From assembly GCA_963814985.1 (NCBI GenBank), contig CAWFFV010000004.1, positions 1 through 33,141 of the forward strand: 33,141 bases of DNA. The letters are read 5' to 3'. Made by a program: the position numbers and the translations under genes. The notes under the pieces are model-generated. The model had not been told where the DNA came from, searched no databases, and saw nothing but the letters and a program-made list of their open reading frames with translations. Positions 16,727 to 25,661 of the stretch are shown here, in pieces. This DNA comes from CAWFFV01 sp963814985 (GTDB taxonomy: Bacteria > Chloroflexota > Ktedonobacteria > Ktedonobacterales > Ktedonobacteraceae). How positions within the stretch are numbered: position 1 is the first letter of the stretch; every line of letters starts with the position of its first letter.

Positions 16727-17515
16727 CTACATACCTTGTTCTGGATCTTTCTCCCCGACTGGATAGCGCTTTGGTTTTGGTTCCCCGACACGCCTGGTCC
16801 GTTTGGGTTTTGTTGCTGGTGTGTCTGCGGATGCATCCGTCGGAGCCTGCGGTGCAGGGTCTGTGGATTCGGGGGTGAAGTCTTGGCCTCCCGGTTTTCG
16901 GTTGCTTCGGCCGCGTCTCCGGTTTTCTTTTTGGCCCAGTTTTGGCGGAGCGGCAGGAGGCATCCACCCGCCTCGATCCTTGCCAAGTTTCCGGGCTCTG
17001 CGGTGTCTGCGGCTTTCGGCTCGGCCTTTTTACGTGCACGGGTCTTCTTGGCTGGTGGCGGTGGGGGTGCCTCCCCACTTGGAACGTTCGGAACCTCCAC
17101 AGGAGGGGGCTTCTGAGACTGCCATCTGCTTGGGAGGCGTCTCGCGTGGAGGGAGTGGAGGAACAGGAGCGATCAGCTCACCACCTTGCAACAGTCGCCA
17201 CACATGTTCCCGGTTGACTTCGGTATGGTTGAGCCGCTGCTCCCCTTCGTAGGCATTCAGGGCCATTTGCCGATAGATGTCCACGGGGAGGGCATGATCC
17301 TGAACACAATCCAGAGAAAGCCTGCTCTTGCCATCATCAAGGGCTGTGGAGACGGCACGCAGCAGCCAGTCCTTCAAGAGGCCAATACAGCCGATGCTGC
17401 ACTTGTAGAAATAGGAGACCATTCCATTTGGGGGCTAACTGCTGGGTTTCTTCATTATCGGGTTGAAAATATAGGCAAAGAGTCCCTCTCCTCTGGGCAA
17501 AAACGAGTGAAGTAA
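16727..17515 (-). pseudogene. TniB/TnsC-like transposition ATPase, C-terminal remnant
   Basis: The piece FYKCSIGCIGLLKDWLLRA, followed by a helix of the VSTALDDGKSRLSLDCVQDHAL type, matches the C-terminal helical region of TniB/TnsC-like AAA ATPases that pick target sites for Tn7- and Tn5053-like transposons. Upstream, PDNEETQQLAPKWN lies in another frame (shift near 17418). Downstream, the Pro-rich tail moves frame near 17100 (VPSGEAPPPPPAKKTRARKK). It moves again near 16960 (TKPKRTRRVGEPKPKRYPVG) and ends at 16727. The Walker A and B regions are missing entirely. No TniA/TnsB integrase is in the window. Family assignment is from memory of the GCIGxLKDWL motif. Confidence 0.65.
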
Positions 17516-17565
17516 GTATAGTGGTGTTGCGAGAAGAGAGATCGAGCACAGGAGGAGAAGCAAGG

Positions 17566-17736
17566 ATGGAGAGCACAGACCAGGGAGTGGAAGTCTATCA
17601 ACTGCGCATCTGGATACGAAAGATTAGTCCCCAGATCTGGCGTCGCCTGCTGGTGCGAAGCGATAGCACCATTGTCCAATTTCACGATACGCTTCAAATC
17701 GCATTTGGCTGGAATGATGAGTGTATCACAGATTGA
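17566..17736 (+). pseudogene. N-terminal fragment of a plasmid pRiA4b ORF-3-like protein
   Basis: The ATG at 17566 follows aggagg. The sequence VYQLRIWIRKISPQIWRRLL, then VRSDSTIVQFHDTLQIAFGW, is the family's N-terminal signature. Relatives are about 180 residues; this one is cut after about 52, at the point where IS4-like transposase sequence begins (near 17722). The function of the family is unknown, and it is often found beside transposons. Confidence 0.8.
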
Positions 17737-19032
17737 AGAAGCCCTGAGAGAAATACTGGGGCCACAGGCAAATGAACTAGCGAAGAAAACGGGTTTCATC
17801 CAACGAAAACGTAAATAAGGGATAACTGGAAGCAACTTCGTACAAACACTCGTGTTACAAAAGAGGCAGCAGATATTCCAATCTTCAAGAGATTTCATGC
17901 TGTTATATTGGAAGATAGCACGGTTATCTCATTACCTCCTGAACTAGAAGAGGTATGGGAAGGATGTGGAGGAAGCACAGGAACCAGTAAAGCTGCTCTT
18001 AAGATGCATGTACGGTGGGATATCAAGAGTGGAAAACTGCAAGGTCCACAATTGACGGATGGAAAGGTACATGATTCAAAAGGTCCATTTCAAGATACAC
18101 CAGTACCAGGAGAAGCACTTTATGTTGCCGATTTAGCCTATTTTTTCCTGTCACGTATAAAGCAATGGAGAAAACGAGATGAAGATGAGAAAAGACGCTA
18201 TGTTGTCACTCGTTTTAATACACAATGCAACTTATACATACATAGTGGACATAAACTGGAATTACATGGCTTACTGCCTCGCCAGCCAGGAATGGTGGTA
18301 GAACTGGGAGTAGTCGTCGGGAAACGAGAGGCTCTCCGTCCTTCCGGGTGATTTTGAAGTAAGGATTTTGCGAGGACACCTCGTGCTCCGTCAGGGGTTG
18401 CCACCCCTGCACCCCATTTTCACCCGGAAGGACGGAGAGCCAAACGAGATCGTCTTTCTGCACGATTTATTATGATTTGCCTTTCAGATGAGATTACGAA
18501 GAAGCGCCAGGAAAAAATTGAAAAAGAAGCAAAAGATGATGGACGCACGGCATCACTGGAACAGTTGGAACTAGCGCGATGGCTCTTGTTGCTGACAACT
18601 GCACCACGCCGCCTCCTCTCTTTCTGTGAAATTGTGGTCATTGTGCGCCTTCGCTGGCAAATTGAGTTACTGTTTAAGCTGTGGAAAGAGCATGGCATGA
18701 TTGACGAGTGGAACAGTAAGAAACCCTGGCGGATTCTATGCGAAATTTATGGGAAAATGATCGCCATGGTCATTCAACACTGGTTACTGCTTTGGGGATG
18801 TTGGCATGATCCACATCGCAGTTTGGTCAAAGCCGCTGATATTGTGCGACAATCTGCTCGCAGAATTATTGACGCATTACATGCCAACAAAGAAACAAAA
18901 CGGATGCAACAAGCACTTCGGGCTATCAAGCAGGAAATGCGTTCAGGGTGTCGCCTTGATATGCGGTCAGCGCACCCCAACACCTCACAACTCTTGCTTG
19001 ATGGCTTGGATTGGCATCTGACCTTAACTTAA
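17714..19032 (+). pseudogene. IS4-family transposase, decayed and carrying a MITE
   Basis: The ATG at 17714 gives QIEEALREILGPQANELA and FIQRKRK, then a stop at about 17816, with the frame continuing ITGSNFVQTLV. A deletion of roughly 100 codons joins this to EAADIPIFKRFHAVILEDST in another frame. The rest has the second catalytic Asp in LYVADLAYF and is open to 18351, where a 112-bp inverted-repeat element intervenes. Without the element the frame continues VVGKRDRLSARFIMICLSDE, passes the RWQIELLFKLWKEHG block with the catalytic Glu, and stops at 19032. It truncates the pRiA4b-like gene on its left. It cannot make active transposase. Confidence 0.85.
18330..18441. mobile_element. 112-bp MITE with perfect 22-bp ends and 8-bp TSD
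   Basis: ggctctccgtccttccgggt starts a 22-bp terminal repeat at 18330-18351 that is perfectly inverted at 18420-18441. The target AAACGAGA is duplicated at 18322-18329 and 18442-18449. The 68-bp interior holds small stems (gaggacacctc, aggggttgccaccccct-like) and no ORF. An 8-bp duplication is used by families such as ISL3, so a relative of those could mobilise it. Confidence 0.95.
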
Positions 19033-19203
19033 TGCGTATGGGGTAAAAATGTTAGGACCCCTACTCAGATTCCGTTTCTCCACAAAGCCTTTGGGATCGC
19101 AGCCTCAGTTCTTTCTCATCAATTTTTGCAACACTACCCGTTGTTTTGATATGAATTGTCTCAGATGGCTGGGGAACTCTACAGAAATGAGAAAGCTTCA
19201 TAA
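19033..19203. other. Gap between IS4 remnant and aminotransferase
   Basis: Nothing coding is seen. The stretch marks the change from decayed mobile DNA to the intact metabolic block. Confidence 0.5.
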
Positions 19204-20370
19204 TTATCTCTTCAGTTTTGTGAGCCTTTCTCTCACTTGCTGGAGTAGCTCGTCAGTTTTGCAGAAAGCAAAGCGTACATAACCATACCCGATATGTGCA
19301 TGTTCCTGACTATAGAATGATTTTAAGGGGATGCAAGCCACGCCTATCTCTTTTGTCAGATAGCGCGTAAATTCCACTGGCGCTCCGTCAAATACGTTGG
19401 AGTAATCCGCCATGACAAAGTAGGTTCCTTGGGGAGAGGAGTAGGAGAGTCCTCCAGCGTCAAGTGCCTCGAGCATCAACTGAAGTTTTGTCTCATACAT
19501 GGTTTGAAATGTCTTGTAGTAGGTATCGGGCAAATGAAGTGCATAAGCGATTGCTTCTTGTGAGGGATGATGTGCGGCGAACGTCACGAATTGATGAGCA
19601 TCTAAGACACCTTTTATCAGATTTGAAGGTCCATATACCCATCCGACCCGCCAGCCGGTTGTGCTAAAGGTCTTTCCAGCACTGCTCACAGTCACAGTAC
19701 GTTCAAACATACCCGGGAGTGTGCTAACAGGGATATGTTGTGCTGGTGCAAAAACCAGATGCTCGTATACTTCATCGGAAATGACTGTCACATCGTGTTC
19801 GATACATAATTCAGCGATCAAGGTCAGTTCTTCGTGCGAAAAGACACGAGCACTGGGATTTTGTGGAGTATTCAAGATGAGGGCGCGTGTTTTCTTGCTA
19901 AAAGCTGAGCGGAGTTCGTCCGGATCAAACGTCCAGGTTGGAGGATGAAGCGGTACATATACTGGTACAGCACCTGCCATAAGGATGTTGGGCACATATG
20001 AGTCGTAGTATGGCTCAATGACAATCACTTCATCACCAGGATCGACAAGCCCCAGGATAGCAGAGAAAATGCCTTCAAGTGCACCAGTTGTAATAATGAC
20101 TTCTCTTGATGGGTCGATTTCTAAATTATAGAAGCGTGCTGTGTGATCGGCAACGGCTTGGCGAAGAGATGGTGTGCCAGCGCTTGGTGCATACTGGTTG
20201 CATTGACCAGACTGTGCTGCCTGTACCATCTGCAAAACAATATCTAGCGGTGCATCGAAATCTGGTTTTCCTTGCCCTAAATTCAATGCCTTGTACTGTT
20301 GTGCAAGCATATTTATTTCGGTAAACACCGTTGTACCAAATGTAGAGACACGAGAGGCAGAAGTCGGCAT
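19204..20370 (-). CDS. PLP-dependent class I/II aminotransferase
   Basis: This is a complete 388-residue fold-type I aminotransferase. The PLP lysine is K233 in SSAGKTFSTTGWRVGW. The cofactor contacts N171 (NTPQNP), D199 and Y202 (SDEVYEHL) are present, as is the C-terminal substrate arginine in YGYVRFAF. It resembles kynurenine/glutamine or methionine aminotransferases of the YbdL/KAT type, which swap amino groups between amino acids and 2-oxo acids; the exact substrate is open. The ribosome site is aaggaag before ATG 20370. It starts 46 bp after the permease stop on the same strand, so the two probably form one transcript linking uptake and deamination. Confidence 0.92.
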   Translation of the reverse strand: MPTSASRVSTFGTTVFTEINMLAQQYKALNLGQGKPDFDAPLDIVLQMVQAAQSGQCNQYAPSAGTPSLRQAVADHTARFYNLEIDPSREVIITTGALEGIFSAILGLVDPGDEVIVIEPYYDSYVPNILMAGAVPVYVPLHPPTWTFDPDELRSAFSKKTRALILNTPQNPSARVFSHEELTLIAELCIEHDVTVISDEVYEHLVFAPAQHIPVSTLPGMFERTVTVSSAGKTFSTTGWRVGWVYGPSNLIKGVLDAHQFVTFAAHHPSQEAIAYALHLPDTYYKTFQTMYETKLQLMLEALDAGGLSYSSPQGTYFVMADYSNVFDGAPVEFTRYLTKEIGVACIPLKSFYSQEHAHIGYGYVRFAFCKTDELLQQVRERLTKLKR

Positions 20371-20416
20371 ACAGGAAGCTTCCTTTCAATATATGATGGG
20401 AACACACACTATCTTT

Positions 20417-21739
20417 TTATGCATCCTCTCTCCCTACGTGTACCGTCTCTCCTTCTTCGAGAGTATCCGCTTGCATACGAACGGCCCGTCGTTGTTCCCG
20501 TATAAGCGATGCGATTAAAGCGATGAGGAAGACGACAATAGGGTAAAGGATCTTCAGGCCAACGCTCACTAATGTGGCAAGAAGAAACAAGGAAAGCGCA
20601 CTATAAATAAGGCGTTTACCAAAGTTCCGTGTGACGCGTAAGTAGGAGATGAGACAAAGCAGGTAGATAAATAGAAAAACAGAGCTGGCAACTGTAAGCG
20701 CATTAACAAGTAAATCAGGATAAATAACGTTAATTGCTGTAATGATTACAAAAACAATACTCAGTAAGAGAATCGCGCGCATTGGAATACCTCGGCTATC
20801 AAGCCGGCTAAACCAGGCTGGCAGTCGTCCTGCTTGTGCAGAAGAGTAGATCAGGCGTGACATCCCCCAAAGCCAGCTTGCGGCGTTGAGTTGCATGATC
20901 GTGAGAGCGAAAACAACGATCATGCCTGTGGTAAGCCAAGCAGGTGTAATACGCTCTGCGAGTTGGAAGAGTCCACTAAAATGACTGACTCGATCCTGTG
21001 GGATGAGCGCGGCAATGGCCACCGTCAGGGCAACAGCCAGCCCACCGTAGACAATGAAGGAGATGATCATAGCAAGCGGAAAGTCGCGACGTGGATTCCG
21101 AAATTCGCCAGCGATGAACGTAAGATTCTCGAAGCCTGCATAGGCCCAGAAAGCAACTACAATACCCGATAAAATAGGTCCAGGAGCACTCAATGTTGGT
21201 AGTACAGCACTGTAGCCATGATGGATCTGGGGGTAAGTGAAAGCACATAAAGCAATTACAACAATGAGAAGTGCCCAACTCACGTTCCGCTGAAAGCGCG
21301 CTCCTATTGTAGCCCCTAAAAGGTTCGTGGTGATTGCCACTGCAAGGATCACCAGTGCTCCCACGAGTTGAATAAACACACCACCCCCGATTGCAGAGCG
21401 CAGATACTCACCAGCCACAAGTACACCCGCAGGAATTCCGAGGATCACAATTGAGAGAAATAGCAATGGAACAGTTGCTGCAACATGTGAACCAAGTCCA
21501 CGAGCGATAAAGCCTTCAATACCACTTCCATCATCTATGAGCCGAACCATATCAGTGAACATAAAGAGCATTGGAAGACAGATCAGCGTTCCACCAAACC
21601 AAACAAGCAGAACATCATGACCGGCAAGCACATAGGTCAGCGACGGTAGATACAGGATGCCAGCACCAGCAATTGATCCAATAGCAAGAGCCATTCCATC
21701 CCACAGTGTAAGTGTCCGTTGTAGTTTCTGTTGAGCCAT
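20417..21739 (-). CDS. APC-superfamily amino acid permease
   Basis: The 440-residue protein has about 12 hydrophobic segments. It begins TLWDGMALAIGSIAGAGILY, the first helix of APC transporters with the conserved G[SA]IAGAGI-type unwound substrate-binding region. Members carry amino acids across the membrane in symport with protons or by exchange. The last 35 residues are a charged cytosolic tail. It is first in a leftward unit with the aminotransferase and is divergent from the rightward metabolic run, which suggests it supplies the amino acid that these enzymes process. The substrate is not readable from sequence. Confidence 0.92.
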   Translation of the reverse strand: MAQQKLQRTLTLWDGMALAIGSIAGAGILYLPSLTYVLAGHDVLLVWFGGTLICLPMLFMFTDMVRLIDDGSGIEGFIARGLGSHVAATVPLLFLSIVILGIPAGVLVAGEYLRSAIGGGVFIQLVGALVILAVAITTNLLGATIGARFQRNVSWALLIVVIALCAFTYPQIHHGYSAVLPTLSAPGPILSGIVVAFWAYAGFENLTFIAGEFRNPRRDFPLAMIISFIVYGGLAVALTVAIAALIPQDRVSHFSGLFQLAERITPAWLTTGMIVVFALTIMQLNAASWLWGMSRLIYSSAQAGRLPAWFSRLDSRGIPMRAILLLSIVFVIITAINVIYPDLLVNALTVASSVFLFIYLLCLISYLRVTRNFGKRLIYSALSLFLLATLVSVGLKILYPIVVFLIALIASLIREQRRAVRMQADTLEEGETVHVGREDA

Positions 21740-21902
21740 CGAAAAACCCTCTATTATGCTTCCTTTTTCGAAATATCCCTCTGTGCAAAATTAGCCTCTT
21801 ATGTCTCTATTATATTATGCTTGAGGGAAATATTCCGTTCTTGCATAGAAGTATACTATCGGCATAATGAAGTTGTCAAATATCAGGAAAAACATATAAA
21901 GC

Positions 21903-21931
21903 TTGACAATAAGACTATGTTATCTTAATAT
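21903..21931 (+). promoter_or_regulatory. Strong promoter for the rightward seven-gene run
   Basis: TTGACA at 21903-21908, a 17-bp spacer and TAATAT at 21926-21931 are close to the sigma-70/A consensus. Transcription would start near 21938, leaving a leader of about 275 nt before 22213. Confidence 0.65.
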
Positions 21932-22150
21932 ACATATTATTATATACGAATCTTATTGCTGTAGGAAATACGTAAATCAAAATAGAATCATAAAAATTCG
22001 AAAATCCTTTTCAAATTTCTTGAAGATAATAGCTATGTCTTAAATCCTCTCATTTTCTTTTTTGCATACACCGACAAAGTGGAATATCAGATTTTTCATG
22101 GCTGTGTAGAGGGAATGTATCACGTAAGGTGAGAGAACGAAATCCTGGCA

Positions 22151-22168
22151 GTTTGGTGCTTACCGAAC
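22151..22168 (+). promoter_or_regulatory. Leader hairpin upstream of the amino acid dehydrogenase
   Basis: gtttggt and accgaac form a 7-bp stem (one G-U) with a four-base loop, ending about 30 bases before the ribosome site. It may be part of a structured leader; no known riboswitch class was recognised. Confidence 0.3.
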
Positions 22169-22212
22169 AGGAAACAGCCGTGTGAGAAATAGTAACCAGA
22201 AGGAGATGAACA

Positions 22213-23337
22213 ATGACGGTACAGCTTCGCCTCTTTATTACTGATCCAGAGATTGATTTGGAGGCGTATGTTGTCGTCGACAGCCTTGTCGACGGCCGTG
22301 CAATGGGCGGTACACGTATGACGCCAACGGTTAGCATCGATGAAGTTGCTGACCTCGCTCATAGCATGACACTCAAGCTAGCGCTTGTCGGACTACCTAT
22401 GGGGGGAGCCAAGGCAGGTATTCGCTGCGGACTACCTCTAGGGCCTGAGCGAGATCGTTGCTTGGCGCGTTTCGGCCAGGCAATTGCGCCTCTACTCCAT
22501 GGGGGCATCTACCTGGGCACCGATCAGGGCATCTCATTTCAGGATCGAAATATTTTTCTTCGAGCCGCACGATTCGAAATGTCAGAACAGACAAAGATTG
22601 GAGGTTTGCCATGTAGCTGGTCGGACCTCTGGACGTCTTGTGGCGATATTACCGGATTTGGTATCTGCGAAGCTCTCGATGCGGCATCTAGCGTGCTTCA
22701 ACTCGGCACTGATCGAGCCGTAACCATTCAAGGGTTTGGTAATGTCGGCCGAGGCGTTGCTAAAGGTCTGGAACGCCGCGGATTTCGCATCGTGGCAGTC
22801 GCTGATCGTGAAGGGACGATAGCATCTCCCGACGGCCTGCCATTACAAGCGCTCATCGATGCGACAGACATAGCAGGTACCATTGATCGAACAGCCTTAC
22901 CTTCAGGGCTTGACTTCTGGAATGAGCCAGAGGCATGGCTACAGGTAGATGCAGGTATGCTAGTTCTTGCGGCTGGCGGCGATGCGATTAATTCGGACAA
23001 CGTCCACCGCGTGCGTGCCCAGATCATTGTGGAAGGTGGTAACCTTGCTTGCTCGAAGTCCGCGCACCATCTATTAGCAGAGAAAAAGATTCTGGTGCTC
23101 CCGGCTATTGCCGTGAATGCTGGCAGCGCCACGGTGACAGGTCTTATATGGTCAAATATGACCCCAAAGGGACTGAATGTAACTGAATTGGTTCACTGGC
23201 TTCGTGCCGAGGTTGCCACTCGCATTCGCCAAAATATGAGTGCATTACTCGATCGTGCCACTGATGATACTCGCCCACTCTCAGAGATTGCTGAAACACT
23301 CGCTATTGAGAAACTTCAAACCCTGTCATACCGATAA
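22213..23337 (+). CDS. Glu/Leu/Phe/Val dehydrogenase family amino acid dehydrogenase
   Basis: The 374-residue protein has the family's essential residues: K55 (MTLK) and catalytic K67 in LPMGGAKAGI, catalytic D104 in YLGTDQG, and the NAD-binding GFGNVGRG at 174-181. Such enzymes convert an amino acid to its 2-oxo acid and ammonia with NAD(P), or the reverse. It is shorter than typical glutamate dehydrogenases and its length fits the Leu/Phe/Val branch. The site aaggag precedes the ATG at 22213. It is the first gene of a seven-gene rightward run and follows a strong promoter. Together with the divergent aminotransferase it gives two routes between amino acid and 2-oxo acid. Confidence 0.9.
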   Translation: MTVQLRLFITDPEIDLEAYVVVDSLVDGRAMGGTRMTPTVSIDEVADLAHSMTLKLALVGLPMGGAKAGIRCGLPLGPERDRCLARFGQAIAPLLHGGIYLGTDQGISFQDRNIFLRAARFEMSEQTKIGGLPCSWSDLWTSCGDITGFGICEALDAASSVLQLGTDRAVTIQGFGNVGRGVAKGLERRGFRIVAVADREGTIASPDGLPLQALIDATDIAGTIDRTALPSGLDFWNEPEAWLQVDAGMLVLAAGGDAINSDNVHRVRAQIIVEGGNLACSKSAHHLLAEKKILVLPAIAVNAGSATVTGLIWSNMTPKGLNVTELVHWLRAEVATRIRQNMSALLDRATDDTRPLSEIAETLAIEKLQTLSYR

Positions 23338-23397
23338 TACATGCCTTTATTGTGTAGATGTAAAATCGTCACATGCGTGTAATGAAGGGTGTGCATC

Positions 23398-24453
23398 ATG
23401 AAGATTTGTATTTACCACCCTGCCATGGGAGATGTCATTAGGCGAGAAATCACAAAAGCCTATCCTGATGCCGATGTTTGCATAGTTCACAACACGGCTA
23501 TCGATCCACCTTGTCCAGATGAGATTGAAATTCTTGTGGCGAACAGGTTTCCAGATGGTCTCTTAGGACGTTGCTCCAGGCTCCGATGGCTACATCTTAC
23601 GGGGACAGGTGTTGATCACTTGCCGTCAGGAGAGCCGAGGCCCGATCTTATCGTGACAAATTCAGTCAACGTTCCGGCTCGCGCGGTTGCTGAATTCGTT
23701 TGGATGGGGCTGCTGGCACTTGCGAAGGACGCAGTTCAGCTGATTCAGCAACAGAGGCAACATGTCTGGCAACTTCCTAACTCGCTACTGGTGGCTGGAT
23801 CACGTATGGTGCTCGTGGGACTCGGCCACATCGGTACTGAAGTAGCCAGGCGTGCAGCGGCATTTGATGTTAAAGTTACCGCTATCACCCGGCGGGCCTT
23901 GCCATCACCACTCGCTGAACACATTCTTCCGCCAGAGACGCTTATTGATGCTGTTGCACAAGCCGACCACCTTGTCCTGGCTGTTCCTGCGACACCAGCG
24001 ACATATCATCTGGTCAATGAGGCTGTTATCCGAGCGCTCCCACCTACGGCAACGCTTATCAATGTAGCAAGGAATTCAGTCATTGATACGGATGCACTTG
24101 TGTGTGCTCTGAAAGAGGGACGACTACGTGGTGCTCTTCTCGATGTTCATGATGAAGAGCCACTTCCCGCAACGAGCTACCTGTGGAATGTGGACAAGCT
24201 GTGGATCACACCCCATGGGGCCTATCGCTTCCCTGAAGAAGAACAAGAGGTTGCTCGCTTATTCGTAAGCAATCTTAGCAGCTTGCGTTGTGGAGAGGAA
24301 CTTCGTAACCGCGTGGATCTCGGTGCCGTCCTCGCAAAAGCCTCAATCGGTTTGCAATCAGTCCAATATCAATCACCACAGCAAGGAGGTACACTGCCAT
24401 CTGATCATGTCAGTACATCTGGTGATGCAGTTCATATCCAGGAGGTCTTATGA
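23398..24453 (+). CDS. D-isomer-specific 2-hydroxyacid dehydrogenase
   Basis: This 351-residue NAD(P) enzyme reduces 2-oxo acids to D-2-hydroxy acids or the reverse. The nucleotide motif GLGHIG lies at 141-146. The catalytic triad is R225 (NVARNSVID, where most relatives have ARG), E254 (HDEEPLP) and H273 (TPHGAYR). The last 45 residues extend beyond the family core and look flexible. The ATG at 23398 is preferred to a GTG at 23389 because gaaggg lies eight bases before it. It starts 60 bp after the amino acid dehydrogenase, and its stop overlaps the next start by four bases (ATGA), so translation is probably coupled. Confidence 0.92.
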   Translation: MKICIYHPAMGDVIRREITKAYPDADVCIVHNTAIDPPCPDEIEILVANRFPDGLLGRCSRLRWLHLTGTGVDHLPSGEPRPDLIVTNSVNVPARAVAEFVWMGLLALAKDAVQLIQQQRQHVWQLPNSLLVAGSRMVLVGLGHIGTEVARRAAAFDVKVTAITRRALPSPLAEHILPPETLIDAVAQADHLVLAVPATPATYHLVNEAVIRALPPTATLINVARNSVIDTDALVCALKEGRLRGALLDVHDEEPLPATSYLWNVDKLWITPHGAYRFPEEEQEVARLFVSNLSSLRCGEELRNRVDLGAVLAKASIGLQSVQYQSPQQGGTLPSDHVSTSGDAVHIQEVL

Positions 24454-25631
24454 CGACACCGTATTTCCAGGATACAGCTTTCAACGTAGATTTCCTTATC
24501 AGGGAAGCACAGAAGCGTGCTGGATCAACAGATGACGAGATACCGGCATTCATTGAGTCTCTTGAGGTACTGGCTCATTCACTCGATACTGAGGCACGAC
24601 TCTCTCCCATGGGGCGTTTGGCGGTCAGCAACGCGCTGATCTCGTCACTTCTTGCCCAGATCAATATACGCCGTAATTTGATCAAGTATCCGAAGATCAA
24701 TGATGTTCGTATTGCCCAGCCTGTTTTTATTATAGGCATGTTAAGAACCGGAAGTACTCTTGTGCACAATCTTCTGGCCCAGCACTCCGGTCTACGCGTC
24801 CCGAATCTGTGGGAGTTGATGTATCCCGCTGAGATTAGCGCGACCCTCGAAGCACAGGAAGAACTGGCTAATAGGGCTCAGGCCTATGTTGACAAGTATT
24901 TCCAGGTGGTGCCACAGCTCAAGACTATCCATTTTTTAGATGCACGCCGACCAGACGAATGTCATCGCCTAATAGGTAACACGTTTCAGAGCATGGTCTA
25001 TACAATGAGATATCGAGTACCCAGCTATGCCAGATGGCTCAGTGACCGCGATCTCACGCAGGCATATGAATATCACCAGCTTCAACTAAAAAATATTCTC
25101 TGGCGCATTCCTGGCGGTGTGGTAGTGCTCAAGTGTCCATTTCATGCATGGTATCTTGATGCCCTTGCCCATGTTTATCCAACTGCTCGTTTCATCTATC
25201 TTCACCGCGATCCAACAACTGTCGTCCTATCTACATGTAGCCTCTGTGTGACGATCCGCGCAGGACGAAGCGACAGCATCGATCAAACTGAAATCGGCCC
25301 GCAGTGGCTTACCCAAATTGAAAGTGGAATAACACGAATGCAAGAGGCGCGATATATTCACCTGGGCGATAAACCTGTTCTCGATGTCCGATACAACGAT
25401 CTCATGAGGGATACGATTGGCACCATGAATGAGATCTGTAACTTCATCGGTGTACCAATGACAGAACAGGCAGGATACCAGATGCGCCAATATCTTGCTA
25501 ATAATCAGCAGAACAAACACGGGATTCATCGATACACGGCGGAAGAATTTGGGCTTGATCGTAGCGATCTCGATGCGCGCTTTGGTGCATATCGAAATCA
25601 ATACGAACTCTTTCCAGCCCGTAACAGTTAG
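24450..25631 (+). CDS. PAPS-dependent sulfotransferase family protein
   Basis: This 393-residue protein has the two PAPS-binding signatures: the 5'-phosphosulfate loop FIIGMLRTGSTLVHN near 93-107, and the 3'-phosphate site FIYLHRDPTTVVLS at 248-261. An N-terminal helical region of about 85 residues precedes the core, as in many bacterial sulfotransferases of the Sulfotransfer_3 type. It would move a sulfuryl group from PAPS to a hydroxyl or amine; the acceptor is unknown. It overlaps the preceding dehydrogenase by four bases, which ties it to hydroxy-acid production. A sulfotransferase inside an amino/hydroxy-acid operon is unusual. No PAPS synthesis genes are present in the window. Confidence 0.9.
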   Translation: MTTPYFQDTAFNVDFLIREAQKRAGSTDDEIPAFIESLEVLAHSLDTEARLSPMGRLAVSNALISSLLAQINIRRNLIKYPKINDVRIAQPVFIIGMLRTGSTLVHNLLAQHSGLRVPNLWELMYPAEISATLEAQEELANRAQAYVDKYFQVVPQLKTIHFLDARRPDECHRLIGNTFQSMVYTMRYRVPSYARWLSDRDLTQAYEYHQLQLKNILWRIPGGVVVLKCPFHAWYLDALAHVYPTARFIYLHRDPTTVVLSTCSLCVTIRAGRSDSIDQTEIGPQWLTQIESGITRMQEARYIHLGDKPVLDVRYNDLMRDTIGTMNEICNFIGVPMTEQAGYQMRQYLANNQQNKHGIHRYTAEEFGLDRSDLDARFGAYRNQYELFPARNS

Positions 25632-25661
25632 CCACAAAGCTAATGTAAGGTAGTGTGTACT

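Larger units (their letters stand above)
21740..22212. other. AT-rich divergent regulatory region, 473 bp
   Basis: This region holds no ORF resembling a protein and is much richer in A and T than its surroundings. It contains the rightward promoter at 21903 and a leader of about 270 nt. For the leftward unit, a TATAAT-like sequence lies on the minus strand near 21815, with no clear -35. Confidence 0.6.

Noticed and set aside
16523..17252. Overlapping plus-strand ORFs rich in Phe, Gly and Ser
   Set aside because: They are antisense to the proline/lysine-rich tail of the TniB-like remnant, which explains their composition.
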